Shown here piece after piece: positions 19,095-30,258 of a DNA stretch of 64,000 nt. The notes under the pieces are model-generated. The model did no database searches. It saw only the letters and a program-made list of their open reading frames with translations, and was not told where the DNA came from. A program made the translations under genes and the position numbers. Position 1 is the first letter of the stretch, and each line of letters begins with the position of its first letter. This DNA is from Sphaerolaimus hirsutus. Its lineage: Eukaryota > Nematoda > Chromadorea > Monhysterida > Sphaerolaimidae. The stretch covers positions 7,690,701 to 7,754,700 of the forward strand of contig OZ038450.1 in the NCBI GenBank assembly GCA_964036195.1, given 5' to 3'.

Positions 19095-20060
19095 ACCCAA
19101 GCATTTTGTTTCGTTTGTTCTCAGTTTGTTTTTTGCACTGTATTTGATTGATCGAATTAATGAACGCGTTATTTGAAATTAGCTATCATAAAAAGCTATT
19201 TATATTGGTTTTATTCTCTCCGTAAAATTGAAGCATTGAATTGAGAATTTTCTGTGTCTCGATCGCATCAACCCTACTATGTATTATTTAGCATCTTTAA
19301 CAGGTAAATCCAGCTGATTTGTAAAATGTTTATATTCGACGTCGTTATTTACCAAGTTCGTTCTTCTATTCGAAGTTTGTACGTTTCATTTTTGTTTCGG
19401 GTAAAGATATTTAGGTATAGAAAGGTTTAATGGGAAAATAAATTGTTGAATCCCGTGAAGGCTAAGTTATTTGAGTTTCTATTCGAAATGAATTCCATTT
19501 TTTCCCCGAAGTTGTCGCAATTGATGTTATATTTTTTGATTGAAATAACGTGACGTATTACTCGTTGCTTGTTTTATTTTTTAACATTTTCCGTTAAGAT
19601 TTGCGTGTTATCATCCTAATGTACAAGGAATATATACGGTTTTCCAGTGTGAATATACCTACACGAGTTTAATGTGTCATTCTGATGGCCGAGCGCCACC
19701 CCTGTGCCACCCTCAGACCCTGTAAAATGCCAAAGTCATGTAAAATGCCCTGTAACTGGCAAACGTGCAATGTTACAGGGCGTTTTACATGACTTTTCCA
19801 CTTCACATGACATTCGATATTTCACAGTGTCTGGGAGTGCCCGCAGAGTTGCCCGTCTGTACGGCAACCCTTCTAAACCAATACCGCACCCTCCAAAGCG
19901 CCGTCAGACAGACATGTGTCACACGAAGTTTCGAATTCCCGCTGAACCGCCCTGCCGGGTTACACATGAATGCACCCTGTCCGCTACATGTGAGATTTCC
20001 GACGCCTTGTGAAATCAACGGGAATTTGGGACTTTGGGAATTTGTTTTTTTATTGTCACT
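19095..20060. other. Intergenic, no gene
   Basis: AT-rich. A TGTAAAATGCC-type repeat sits near 19720-19830, related to that at 4625-4740. Frames at 19704-20094 have no recognisable domain. Confidence 0.4.
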
Positions 20061-20062
20061 TA

Positions 20063-20312
20063 GGCGCTCCACACGGTGGTTGACGCTACTTTAGAAGTCG
20101 ATTGAGTCAACTCAGAGTCAACTGTTTTAAGTATAACTATTTTTAATTTTTTACCTGTGTTGATTAAGAAATATTGAGAAGTCGATTGATGTAGAATGAA
20201 AGAAGGGGATTTTTTGGATACATATAGTAAATGGCTCAGAGTAAATTGAATTTTTGACCAGTTGACTCTGAGTTGACGCTAATTTTGGCGTCAACTAGCG
20301 TGTGGAGGGCCT
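20063..20312. mobile_element. TA-duplicating MITE, second copy
   Basis: Same family as the T11 insertion, in the opposite orientation: GGCGCTCCACACGGTGGTTG on the left, and AGTGTGTGG-like GCGTGTGGAGGGCCT on the right. Flanked by TA at 20061-20062 and 20313-20314. 250 bp. Confidence 0.8.
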
Positions 20313-20314
20313 TA

Positions 20315-22369
20315 GCAGGGAGCGGGACTGGGTGTGCTATTGACCTTTGATTGGGTTTTTTTTAAAGTTTATCGTTCTACTGATATTTTCATTTGGTTAC
20401 CGTTGTTACTAAATTTCTGCTTTCAGACACCATGTATCCTCGAAATGCCCCCCTCCACCTTTGAAATTGTATTTGGCACGTAAATATATGGTGAAATTTC
20501 TTTCTAAATACCTATAAGGAAATTTGAACGTCTTTTTGTGATGTAGTATTGTATTTTATCAGCGTCCGTTCGCTACCATCGGTAATCATGTATCATTCAC
20601 GCCGTTCTACCTTTCGTACGATCATGAAATTTAAATAAACGTGTGATTTACAGAACACTGAAGAATTTGTTCTGCCTTGGCGCATGCATCAATGATTCAA
20701 TTTGGCTGAAAATTGAAATTTTGGAAATGTCCACAATGAGAGCTTATTAGACTGCAGTTTCACCGGAACCGCGTTGAGAGTAGCCGCGAGTAATTTCAGA
20801 TGAAATGAACGGGGCTACCTGTATACCGTATTTCTCCTAATAGAGCGGAAGGCGCCTCCAATAGAATGGCAGGGTTCGGCACGTTTTGACAATAACGGCG
20901 CTCATGAAGACAATGTAACGGCACCCTCTGATGGAACAGCTGGTGCAAATCACGTTGGACGAGTGGCAAAACGTATAGTCAGCGTACATGATACTCTGCC
21001 CTCGCACTGATTTATGTCTCGTGTTGGAAGCGTGCCAATGATTATTAAATCATGCGATTTCTGTAAAAAGATGAAAAAGTCATCCATGTGAATATGTTAA
21101 TGAATAACATTATAACAACTATCAATTTTATCATGTTTTTATTAAACTTGCACGCGTTAAGCATCGTTGGCACACTTCCAGCGGGAACCACGCGTGCAAG
21201 GTGTAAAGTAACCGGAGTATAAATGAAAAATTGATGGTGGGAACGTTCAAAGAATTCAAACCCTGAATATAAAATTTCGTGTGGATGCTCTGGTATTCAA
21301 GTGTTTCTCAGTTTCAACAAAAAATTACGTTCAAAATTTAAAAAAATGGTGGAAGAATACAACGGCACTTCCGATGCAACCAACGGCAAGTAAAAAAGTT
21401 GGTGAAAAAATAGAACCGGAAAGGGTCAGTTCCGAAAGTAGAAAGTCAAAAACCATTTGTGAAGTGATAAGTAAGGTGGCAAGTAAATTGGCAAAAGCTA
21501 AGTAAAAAAAATGTGAAAAGTATAATGGCAAAAGTGAAGTTAAGTGAGAAGTGAAATGACAATTGTGGGACTGGCACCTGAACCATGGGCACCAGGTTAC
21601 ATGAGCGTGCAACAGTTAAATATTCCACTTCCAATACCTATGACGTCATTAAACCGATGCAACAGTTCACGGAATGTCTACATTCACGCGCATTTTTGTA
21701 AATTTTCATGTAAATGTAAATTTTCTCTAAATATTGTCTATCCACGGCTGTCATAGTCGCATTCGAACGAGCGACCGAGATGCCAATTACGACCACTGTT
21801 GACACTCGCCGCCATTTTCCTGCCTTCGGTACGAGTGCCAACCTTTGGCAGAATTCCAGAGGACCGTTGAACGTATTGTGACTTGGCCCACGTCCAAATT
21901 TGCTTTCGATAGGGTTGGATACAATTGGATATTGTAAGAGTGAGAGTAAAAGACGCAGGATTTCGTTCGCATCAACAATAATGGCCGCAGAATGCGTTAA
22001 AGCGACCGGAAATGGTCGCTAATGGCGGCCGACACACTAGTTGACACATGTACGTGATGTATGTGTACAAACAGGTGTATAGACATGGCTGTTTTGGCCG
22101 GTTGCCAAGTCGAAATACGTTCAATCAATGATTCCAGAGTATACCTGAGTGAGTAACGATTCCGACAGACCTTGGGTTGCTGCGGCGCGGCACTGCTATC
22201 TCTGACGGTGTGTGCATGTGTATGTTTGTCAACTTGGGTCAAGTTTTCTGTAGTTGCTTTTCCTGGCCAAATCGATGTTTTAACCAAATTGGCTGTTTGC
22301 CAAAAAGGCCTATCAAAGCAGTACGCTACAAATTACAGAGCTTCGGGCCCGACCGACGATTGTCTGACG
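20315..22369. other. Intergenic region upstream of copy 2
   Basis: No gene seen. It contains the GCAAAAG/GAAGTGAG repeat (about 21420-21560) and the left end of a TGGCGGCC...CACTAGTTGACA MITE near 22022. The copy 2 promoter should lie here. Confidence 0.4.
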
Positions 22370-22555
22370 ATGGGCATCGCGTGCGAGCAGCGTCAGTGCG
22401 TGGAGCAGTTCGCCAGCCGCGAGCAGTTGGAGCTGCACGTCGCCTTCAAGCACGTGCCCTATGAGGCGATCGTATTCCACTGCCCTACCTGCAACGATGG
22501 CCACCATTATAAGAATGCTACCGAGCTGCTGAAACACTGCTCCGAGAAGCACACG
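22370..22555 (+). CDS. Zinc-finger gene copy 2, exon A
   Basis: 62 codons from MGIACEQRQC to SEKHT, aligned end to end with exon A of copy 1. Both C2H2 fingers are intact. The donor by homology is GTCGCG, a poor match to the usual GTRAG, so splicing here may be weak or a nearby donor may be used. Confidence 0.75.
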
Positions 22556-22625
22556 GTCGCGTTTTCACAATGCATTTCGCCTATTTACGCCTGCTTTTTC
22601 AATTTATTTAAGTTATGTGATTTAG

Positions 22626-22736
22626 GTGACTACAACGGTCGCTTCAGCGGCAGAAGTGCTGGGAATCGCGGGCGGGCCGGACACTGGCGACAAGGCGCCT
22701 GAGCAGAACAATGAAAATTGTACAAACAAGAAGAAG
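22626..22736 (+). CDS. Zinc-finger gene copy 2, exon B
   Basis: 37 codons in phase 0 after GTGATTTAG: VTTTVASAAEVLGIAGG, ending NKKK before GTTTGC. The intron before it is only 70 bases. Confidence 0.75.
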
Positions 22737-22943
22737 GTTTGCTACTTGATGGCACTTTAAAAAAATATATATCACTGGAATCTTATTTTATTAAAAAAAT
22801 ATCAAAATGCAAATTTCTGGTATACATCACGTATTTTGAATTTTTTTCCATCCAAGCACGCAATTTCACATACACATTTAACGTGGTTGTTGACGTTGTT
22901 TCCATTCCTAGTGAACATCATTGTTTATTGTTTGCCGCCTCAG

Positions 22944-23081
22944 AAGCGTTTCCAGTGCAACCGGTGCGCGTACGGGACGAACCACAGCGCGTGGCTGCTG
23001 CAGAAGCACGTCATCTACGAGCACCTGGTCGACCAGCTCGGACACGCCCACGAACACGACCCACACCTACATGTTCCACAG
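22944..23081 (+). CDS. Zinc-finger gene copy 2, exon C
   Basis: 46 codons after GCCGCCTCAG, one finger (FQCNRCAYG to YEH) and LVDQLGHAHEHDP tail. Nearly identical to exon C of copies 3 and 4. Confidence 0.8.
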
Positions 23082-23310
23082 GTGAAAATCAGTATTTTGA
23101 TTGATTGAAATCAGTCTCCAGGATTTTGATTTTCGCGGGGGCTTGATAGACAGCAAATCGCTCATGCAAAGGGATAAATTGTTGAAAAAATTTCTTGGGG
23201 ACCCACGGGGCAAAATATATAGGCGTCATAAGCGTTCAGACATATAACGCAAAAATTTAGTGCGTATCATCATCGGTCAACTTAGCAGGTAGTCATGTGT
23301 TTTCTTGCAG

Positions 23311-23505
23311 GTTCGCTCAGGGCGTCGTTTGAAAACTGAGAACCACATGTCGGCGATGGACGACTTCGCTGCGGCGGAAGGGGACGAGTCTGCGTTCGGG
23401 TTAGACGGGTCCCAGATGGGCGGCAGCGAGATGGGCGCTTCCGAGGTGACTGGCTACTCGGACGCCCACGCCGGCGAGCAGGACAGCGAGATGTACGGCA
23501 CCGAG
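23311..23505 (+). CDS. Zinc-finger gene copy 2, exon D
   Basis: 65 codons after TTTTCTTGCAG and before GTACGG; VRSGRRLKTENHM, then the acidic blocks FGLDGSQMGGSEMG and EMYGTE. Phase 0. Confidence 0.8.
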
Positions 23506-23792
23506 GTACGGTTGCTTAGTGGGTCGAGGCACTGAGGCACGGTTGCTTAGCGGGCTTAAGTTGACAAGTCCATAAATTGCCCATAAGGCTGCCTCAACGT
23601 CGCCTCCAACAAAAATGTTCTCGCGTGCAAGAAGTCGACAAATCCATTTCCCTCCCAAAAACAGTTTTGCACTGTCAAAATGAGATTTTATGGACACCGC
23701 AATTTTACATATACGTTGAGAGCAAGGGCTAAATTACCACTAGCTTAATCAAAACATGCCCATTCACTGATAGACGTAGTTCTCACACATAG

Positions 23793-23927
23793 GCCGACGC
23801 GGACTTTCCACCACCTTTCCCCGACGAACAATCAACTGCTGACGGTACACCGGAAATCCAACGTATACTCGCGACCGGGTCACCGGGAATCGCCGCCGAA
23901 CCGGGCACCGCTGGCGGATCCACAATG
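23793..23927 (+). CDS. Zinc-finger gene copy 2, exon E (first part)
   Basis: 45 codons after CTCACACATAG and before GTGGGT. Starts ADADFPPPFPDEQ; Pro, Gly and Thr-rich. It lacks the basic C-terminal part found in exon E of the other copies, which may lie in the small exon at 24440. Confidence 0.65.
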
Positions 23928-24439
23928 GTGGGTTATTGCCGGTTTACTTCAGAAGTGATTTTGGTCGATGAACAAATGACGTCATCGTTGGGCCATAAAA
24001 CTACCATCGTTGTATTGGGCATTGTAGTTGGGGTTAGAATGAGACTGGCTTTTCAAGAATGAGACCTAAGCTGACACGTCATTTTGATTGAGAGCGACAC
24101 CTGGTGGCAGTTCCAAGCCATGTAAAGTCACAAATCAAGTGACAAATGTAAAGTCAAGTGTCAAATGCAAAGTAAAATGTCAATTGATTATCCAAATCTT
24201 ATGTTTTTGTATCCAAAGCATATGAAAAAAAAGATTTGGATACGAAAAATAAAATTTGGATATACAATTGACACTTTACTTTACATTTGACTCTTAAATT
24301 TGCATTTACATTTGACACTTTACTTTTCACTCTACAGGGCTTAAGACTGCCCCCAGGGTGCAACGTGCAACATCTGAGACTGCTATTTAGGTGAATTTTT
24401 CGAAATCTAGACTTGGAAACGGAAAAATTTGAATTTCAG

Positions 24440-24484
24440 AAAAATACTGCCAACATCAAGAGTCCAATTCGGAAAAAGGGCCCC
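24440..24484 (+). CDS. Zinc-finger gene copy 2, possible 15-codon micro-exon
   Basis: Between GAATTTCAG and GTACGC, in phase 0 at both ends, encoding KNTANIKSPIRKKGP. The basic, SPIRKK composition matches the end of exon E in other copies (KRPKLSP, RPIK). This is a prediction from splice sites and phase; transcript evidence is needed. Confidence 0.45.
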
Positions 24485-24519
24485 GTACGCCACTGAAGAA
24501 GTGCGCCACGTGCCCATCA

Positions 24520-24845
24520 AAAAGTCTGGAGGGTCCCTCGGTCGGCAAAGGCCCATTCCGCATCAAAAACCATTCCGCACATGTGCCCATCCCGCATATT
24601 ATGTGACCCATCCCGCACATGTGCCCATCCCGCACACAGGTGATGCAACGTGCGGGATGGGCCATGATGCGGAATGGGCACAAATGCATGATGGGTATAT
24701 GTGCGGGAAGGGCTAGGGATTGACGGGATTAGCGACCCGCAGAGTGTGGGGGCGTACATGCGGAATGGGCTCCAGATTTTCATGAACGGCGCGGTGCGGC
24801 AAATCTCAAAGGGCACACAGCAATATAAGTGACACGCAACAATGC
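24520..24845. repeat. CCCATTCCGCA repeat, left copy of an inverted pair
   Basis: Rich in CCCGCACATGTGCCCATCCC-type words. An inverted copy lies at about 32060-32330, sharing e.g. GCGGCAAATCTCAAAGGGCA / TGCCCTTTGAGATTTGCC. Both sit in the long intron of copy 2. Confidence 0.6.
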
Positions 24846-25016
24846 AAGGATGTATCCAGGGGGGGCGGGGGGGGGGCTGCAGCCCCCCTGCTCCCAGGGT
24901 GAGACCTAAAAAATCCCGGGAAAAGCAACTTTTCCTATACATTTTTCATGGTAGGTGCACAAAAATTGCGCGCTGGCGCGCGACCTCCCCTCCAACACAT
25001 CATTATCAGCGGATCG

Positions 25017-25370
25017 TGTAAAATCCTAATTAGTTGAGCATTTAAACGTCCTATTAAAAATTTGGATTTTATCTAAATAATTGTAAATTGTGTGGGAATA
25101 TATATTCAATGAAAAAGTATCTCTGTCGACAATTCTGCAGTTTCTTTATTCAATCTCTCAAAGTCGTTAGTGAATTAAAAATGGCACTTGCAATGGCAAA
25201 ATCTCGGCAACTCAAAAGATCACCAGACAGCGTGAAATGTCAATTAAGTTTATAGAAACATTACTTTGAAAGCTACCGACATTCCACTTACATTTACCCA
25301 TTAGCTAGCTGATAGCATTAATAAAAGGTAAAGTAAACAAAAAGAAGGGAATTTTCGCAGGTGCGAGACA
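25017..25370 (-). repeat. 3' LTR of BEL/Pao-like element
   Basis: 354 bp, from TGTAAAATCC to GTGCGAGACA. Differs from the other LTR at four positions by eye. The target duplication GATCG precedes it (25012-25016). Confidence 0.85.
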
Positions 25371-25458
25371 CTCCCAAAACAAGAAAAAATAAAAATTTAA
25401 AATTCAAATTTTTTTTAAAATTTCTAATTATGTTTGAAAAGTGATTCTAAGAAATTAA

Positions 25459-26175
25459 TCACTCCTGAGGCAACCAAGTCTCAGGGTCCTCTTGATCATC
25501 ACATTCCATAGGTTTTACACTTTCAAATTCTGACTCTTTGACGGGGGAGGTTCCAGCATCACAAGTGGTTTGCATGGCCGTTGACGCATCTGCGTAAACG
25601 ATGGGGGTGCTGGAACTGCTTCCGGCTGCTGAAATGGGTGGATTTGGTTGAGTTCGATAGAATGGTGATCGATTGATAGATTGCTTGGGTTGTTTCTTTT
25701 TGAACTTGAGAGGTTGAACCTTACTTTTTGACCCAATTGATTCAGTTGACTGGCACACCAGTTCTTCATTGAATGAAGTGACTGAGTTGACGGTGCTGGT
25801 TTCAACATTACTATTTTTGGACTCTGTTTGAGTAGAGTTGAGTCCAAAGAGTTGGTTGAGTCTGTTTTTCCAAGACTCTTTTGTAACGGTAATTTTGATG
25901 GAATGGGGAGGGTGTTCCTCCATGTTGAATGAGTCGATTTCATTCTTTTGCTCATGGGTCTGAGATTGGCTAGTTGAGTTAGAGAACTGGTGAGTGACAG
26001 ATTTGAGTTGTGAATTAAAGGTTGAATCTGGGTTGATTGACAAGCGGTCGGCAAGGTTTCTATTTTTTGCTCTAAGTTTTGCCTTGATTCTTTTGAGTTT
26101 TTTCTTACCCGCTTGGTTGAAAGTTTGCAGCCGGCGTCGCCTCGGCTGCACAGTCGTCCAATCATCGCCCACCAC
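25459..26175 (-). CDS. 238-residue frame near the 3' LTR, unknown
   Basis: Starts MVGDDWTTVQPRRRR and has a very basic segment (AGKKKLKRIKAKLRAKNR, about residues 22-40), then a Ser/Thr/Gln-rich body and an acidic end (DDQEDPETWLPQE). No domain recognised. It overlaps the preceding transmembrane frame (25515-26264) in another frame for some 220 codons. Basic N-part and acidic tail suggest a nucleic-acid-binding accessory protein, but this is only inference from composition. Confidence 0.4.
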   Translation of the reverse strand: MVGDDWTTVQPRRRRLQTFNQAGKKKLKRIKAKLRAKNRNLADRLSINPDSTFNSQLKSVTHQFSNSTSQSQTHEQKNEIDSFNMEEHPPHSIKITVTKESWKNRLNQLFGLNSTQTESKNSNVETSTVNSVTSFNEELVCQSTESIGSKSKVQPLKFKKKQPKQSINRSPFYRTQPNPPISAAGSSSSTPIVYADASTAMQTTCDAGTSPVKESEFESVKPMECDDQEDPETWLPQE

Positions 26176-26264
26176 TGTATTGCAAAATAACTAATGTATC
26201 CAACAAATCCAATGGAGATGACAATAATTATTATGTTGAAAAAGGTTTGCAAGGGCCCTGTCAA
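25515..26264 (-). CDS. Frame with envelope-like transmembrane anchor
   Basis: Its first 35 residues include a strong hydrophobic segment (FFNIIIIVISIGFVGYIS), which looks like the membrane anchor at the end of the glycoprotein. The rest of the frame overlaps the 238-residue frame and has low-complexity Ser/Pro/Gln composition; it may not be translated. Confidence 0.4.
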   Translation of the reverse strand: MTGPLQTFFNIIIIVISIGFVGYISYFAIQWWAMIGRLCSRGDAGCKLSTKRVRKNSKESRQNLEQKIETLPTACQSTQIQPLIHNSNLSLTSSLTQLANLRPMSKRMKSTHSTWRNTLPIPSKLPLQKSLGKTDSTNSLDSTLLKQSPKIVMLKPAPSTQSLHSMKNWCASQLNQLGQKVRFNLSSSKRNNPSNLSIDHHSIELNQIHPFQQPEAVPAPPSFTQMRQRPCKPLVMLEPPPSKSQNLKV

Positions 26265-26327
26265 TAATTTGTCTAAAGCACTAGCCCCACCAGTTGACGC
26301 CCCTTCAATTATATGACCTAACTCCTT

Positions 26328-26972
26328 TCAGACGCCCTCAAAATAAGCGCCAGCGCCTTGACCCAAGCCAGCAATAAAAGATTGAACAGCTTTTGGATCA
26401 TTAGACATAGTTGACACAAATTGAGTTGACCGCCCTACTTGACTTTCTAGTTGATGCAATTTTTGAAAATGGTGATGTGATGCAGTTAAGCTGAAAGCAA
26501 TGTCTGTCATGCTTTTACCTGGTGCACTTGAAACATTCAAAACAAATGGTTGCCAAGTGCCTTTCCAGATAAGTTCTATTGGAATTTGAGTGATATGTAA
26601 ATTGATTCTCCCATTCTCATTTGCCCAAGTGCCATCTTTCAGTTGATAGTACTTGTGATCCTTGAATTTGCAACTGTCCAAAGGAGAATGGGTAATAAGA
26701 TCATTCGATCCGGGTGACACAAAAAGAATGTGTGGGTGATTTTTTATTTTGATTGGTAAAAATTTGTAACACGTCTGATTGACTTTGTGGGAAAAGAAAA
26801 TGGTTTGGGCCTCTACTGGTTTGCACTCCCAAAACATTAAAATGTCACCATGCCATTTGGCATAAACATCTTCTCTACCCAATAATGCTCTCAATCCAAG
26901 AGTGGGATTAAAAGTAATAATTTGATTAATAATTTTATTTGAGTTTGCCTGACATGACATAATTGTTGCCAA
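26328..26972 (-). pseudogene. Envelope-like glycoprotein, C-terminal part
   Basis: A 214-residue frame with scattered Cys (e.g. FWECKPVE, NQTCYKF, LDSCKF). It continues the glycoprotein of the upstream frame after a break of frame near 26980-27055. Ends GQGAGAYFEGV before the anchor frame. It belongs to the invertebrate retroelement type of envelope by position only; I cannot assign a closer family. Confidence 0.55.
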
Positions 26973-27057
26973 ATCAAGGCAAATTGTTTACTCTCTAACA
27001 TAGCTAATTGGTCAATTGTGAATTGATGCTGAGCAGTGAGAAAGTTAGCTAAATCCA

Positions 27058-28563
27058 CTATTCCTTATGTGTGGAGTTGAAGGTATTAATTGAATATTGT
27101 TGAAAGGTTACTATTTCTTTAGGAGTCTTATGCTTTTTTATAATTTCTATAAATGTTGAGCCTTGATCAGCATATTTAGCTCTTTTTGGCACACAATGAG
27201 CATTTTCTGGTCTTATTTTATGATTAAAAATGGAAAATGCTGCTTGAATTGACTCAATGATGAAATGATGATTTGACATTTTTGCTTCAAAAATACCAAA
27301 GTTGACAAATGCACATTGATGTTGAAATACAGATGCATTCCATACAGCCACCCCATTTTCATAATCGGTACAATAGCCAGCTGTTGGACTGCAGTGAGAC
27401 AAATCTTGAAGTTCAGAAACCAACTTTAACCCATCCAAACTCGCTACTGTACCTTCTTCTATGTGAAAGTTAATTATTGAATTTTTGAAAGTACTGCAAA
27501 AGTAGCAATATTCAATTGATAGGCTATTGTTGGTGCTCCAAAACCCTTCGTTGAATTTTGTCAGGTTCTGGCCCTTCCATACTTTTGAATGGTAGGCTTC
27601 TTGGCATTCTGCCACCTTGACTAATTTATTCCTCAAAATTTCTGGCGGTAACATTGATTTTCCGCCTACCACACTCATATAAGTGATAATAATGTGCTCT
27701 TGTTCATAGCACCTGACTACTTTGGTTCTCTGGGGTTTTTGTCTCAAGGACCAGAGTTGAACTTGAACTTCAGAAATAGCCATACTAGGTGGAAATGAAC
27801 ATTGCACTTCACTTGGAACTTGAATTGCGTGTCCTGTCCTAGTTTTATGACACAAGTTGAAATTTCTATGGTAATTTTTGAACCAAACTTCGGGAGCTGA
27901 AGTTCCAAATGCTGGTAACAAAGCAATAGTCATGACAGTTGCCCAAAAAGCGTAAGAACCTGTGAAACAGCAACTCCGTTTTGGTGTTTTTCTTTGTGCT
28001 TTCGGGTTTTGTTGATTTGATTCCTTTGAAACTTCAGCTTCCTTGGTTTCACTAATTGACAGTTGATTAATTGAAGTTGAAAGTGGTGAAATTTCTAATG
28101 GATACAGTTGACTTGGTGATCGGTCAATTGTTGAATGCTTGGTTTCAACAGTTACACTTCTAATTTTGTTATCTGTTGACAATTTTAACTCTGTGATTTT
28201 TCCTAGGTGCCATGCACCCCTTGGCTGCTTCTCTACTTCAACCAGTACTACTTGCCCTTTTTTCGGGGCTTCTAGTACTTCACCTCTTTTTGGTTTGGCT
28301 CTCAGTTGAGTGTCTTTTAACATATCTAGATACTGTCGAGACCATTCATTCCACAATACATTGCGATTTTGTTGGATGTTGCTCCACAGTTGAAAAATAT
28401 TGTCTCTCTTTTTTTCAGCTATTGAATTCAATTCAATTTTATCGAGACAGTTGACATTTTCATCAGTTGAGCAATTTTCATCCAGTTGACATTCAATGGG
28501 AGGGGTCCCCCACAGAAAGTGAATGGGGCGCAATATTGCTGCACCCACATCTGAAGTTGACAA
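27058..28563 (-). pseudogene. C-terminal pol region plus envelope-like glycoprotein, N-terminal part
   Basis: A 501-residue frame. Residues about 45-150 (RAKPKRGEVLEAPKKGQ, HLGKITELK) match the small C-terminal domain that follows integrase in BEL/Pao elements (DUF5641 type). Then a hydrophobic signal-like segment (FWATVMTIALLPAFG, about 207-221) leads a Cys-rich extracellular-looking domain. The join to the integrase frame, around 28563-28572, is out of frame with an in-frame stop, so the pol part is broken. Confidence 0.6.
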
Positions 28564-28569
28564 ACAAGT

Positions 28570-29352
28570 TCACAGTCTTGTGTTGATGGCGAATTCAATG
28601 TCAATGATTACAGTGAGGAATTCATCCCAAGTGAGAATTCTTCGCCCACATGCCTTCTTCAAAACCCTCTTAACTAGTCCGACCATGCGTTCATAGACCC
28701 CGCCTTTCCAGGGGCTACTCGCTGTGATGAAGGTCCATTTAATGAGGGGAAGGGATTTGACACAATGTTTGAAAGCAGGCGCGTTGTCTGAGTAAACCGT
28801 CATTGGCATGCCTCGGCGGCCAATGAAACGGTTAAACGCAGTCAACGTGTCTGCAGTTGACACTGTATTAGTTGATTCAAGATGAATTGCTCTGGTTGAA
28901 AAACAGGTAAACAATAAGATGAATTGTTTCTGTTTTTCCCCATGTTGAGTGTAAATTAGAGGGCCCATATAATCAATGCAACAATGTTGAAAAGGTTTGA
29001 CTTGTGATTGTGATCTTGTTGAAGGTAAAGTGTTGAAATCAGGCAGTTGAAATGGGCCTCCCTCTACTTTCCGGCAAGTGACACAATTGCTTAAAATTTT
29101 TGCAACCATTCGTCTTGCATTTGGAAGCCAGCATGTTTCCCGAATGTCTGCTATAGTGTGAAGTAAACCCGCATGTTGAGCTCGTTGATGATAATGGGTA
29201 ACCACTAATTGAGTTAAATATCCATTTTTTGGTAAATAGTACAGTGCGGGTACTTTATTCCCTGGTACAGTTGACACTCGAGTAACATGCACAGCCAATT
29301 GATTTTCTTCATCCCATTTATATTCTGGGTGTGAATGAAGTAGATTTGACAA
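28570..29352 (-). pseudogene. Integrase of the BEL/Pao-like element
   Basis: 260 residues open. The zinc-binding part has His/His (THYHQRAQH) and Cys/Cys (NCVTCRK). The catalytic Asp-Asp-Glu are visible at CIDYMGP, YSDNAPAFK and WKGGVYERMVG. The upstream junction with the RNase H frame shows frame breaks near a T run at about 29480 and near 29345. Confidence 0.7.
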
Positions 29353-29477
29353 GTTGAATCAATGTTTCACTTTCTTGATTTTGAGCGATTCGCAAAACGT
29401 GATACCATGCTTGTCTTTTTTCTTCCGGTGTGATTGGATTTTCTTCTGTTGATAAACTGTTGGATTCACGCCAGTTT

Positions 29478-30242
29478 TTATTGATAAAAAAACTGTAGCC
29501 AATTAAGTCGAACTACCGTGTTGAGCAGCTTGGTAAGCGTGTCGAATCGCTCAAAATTCAGTTGAAAGGGGTTGCAATTTTGAATGTGATGCTCAGATGG
29601 GTGAAGTGGTTTCAAGCTAGTCACCATTCCAGCCCAAATTGGTCTGGAGATTTTTTCCGTTGACTTAGCCAGTTCAGTAGTGACTTGATGGTAAGCGCTG
29701 ATATCTAGAAATTCTTTGGTGATTGTTTCTTTGAGGAATGGTGGCCCTTGTAACCAAATAGTGCTTTTCATCAGTTCATCTACTGAGCAGCCCCTTGAAG
29801 CTAAATCGGCTGGATTTACTTCAGTTGGCACTTTGGCTAAGGCGACATTGAATTTTGAAATGACTTCGTTGATAGTTGACACTATATTTGCAACAAAGGT
29901 AGCCAGTGGCTTGGCAGTTTTCAGCCAACCAATTGCCACAGTGCTGTCTGTCCACAAATAAAACTGTCTCACCTTCCATCCAGCCATGTTGAGTAATTCT
30001 TCATTGAGATAATTGAGTAATTTTGCTCCTAATGTGACAGATAACAGTTCAAGGTGAGTAATGGGCATTGTGACACCCGTTTTTGATGGAAGCAGTGACA
30101 GTTTTGTTCGTGCCGTTAAAAAAGTGCTGTTGAAAGTTGAAAACGTTAAATCGGTAGGTTGACGGACATAAGCACATGTTGCATACCCTATTTTTGAGGC
30201 ATCGCAAAACACGTGAATCTCTACCGGTTGTTGAGCACACAT
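29478..30242 (-). pseudogene. RNase H-like part of BEL/Pao pol
   Basis: 254 residues with VFCDASKIGYATCAYVR near the start, LELLSV (catalytic Glu) and LWTDSTVAIGWL (catalytic Asp), then PADLASRG, all typical of Pao RNase H. The reverse transcriptase normally before it is missing. Confidence 0.7.
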
Positions 30243-30258
30243 TTCATCGGCTGCGCCA

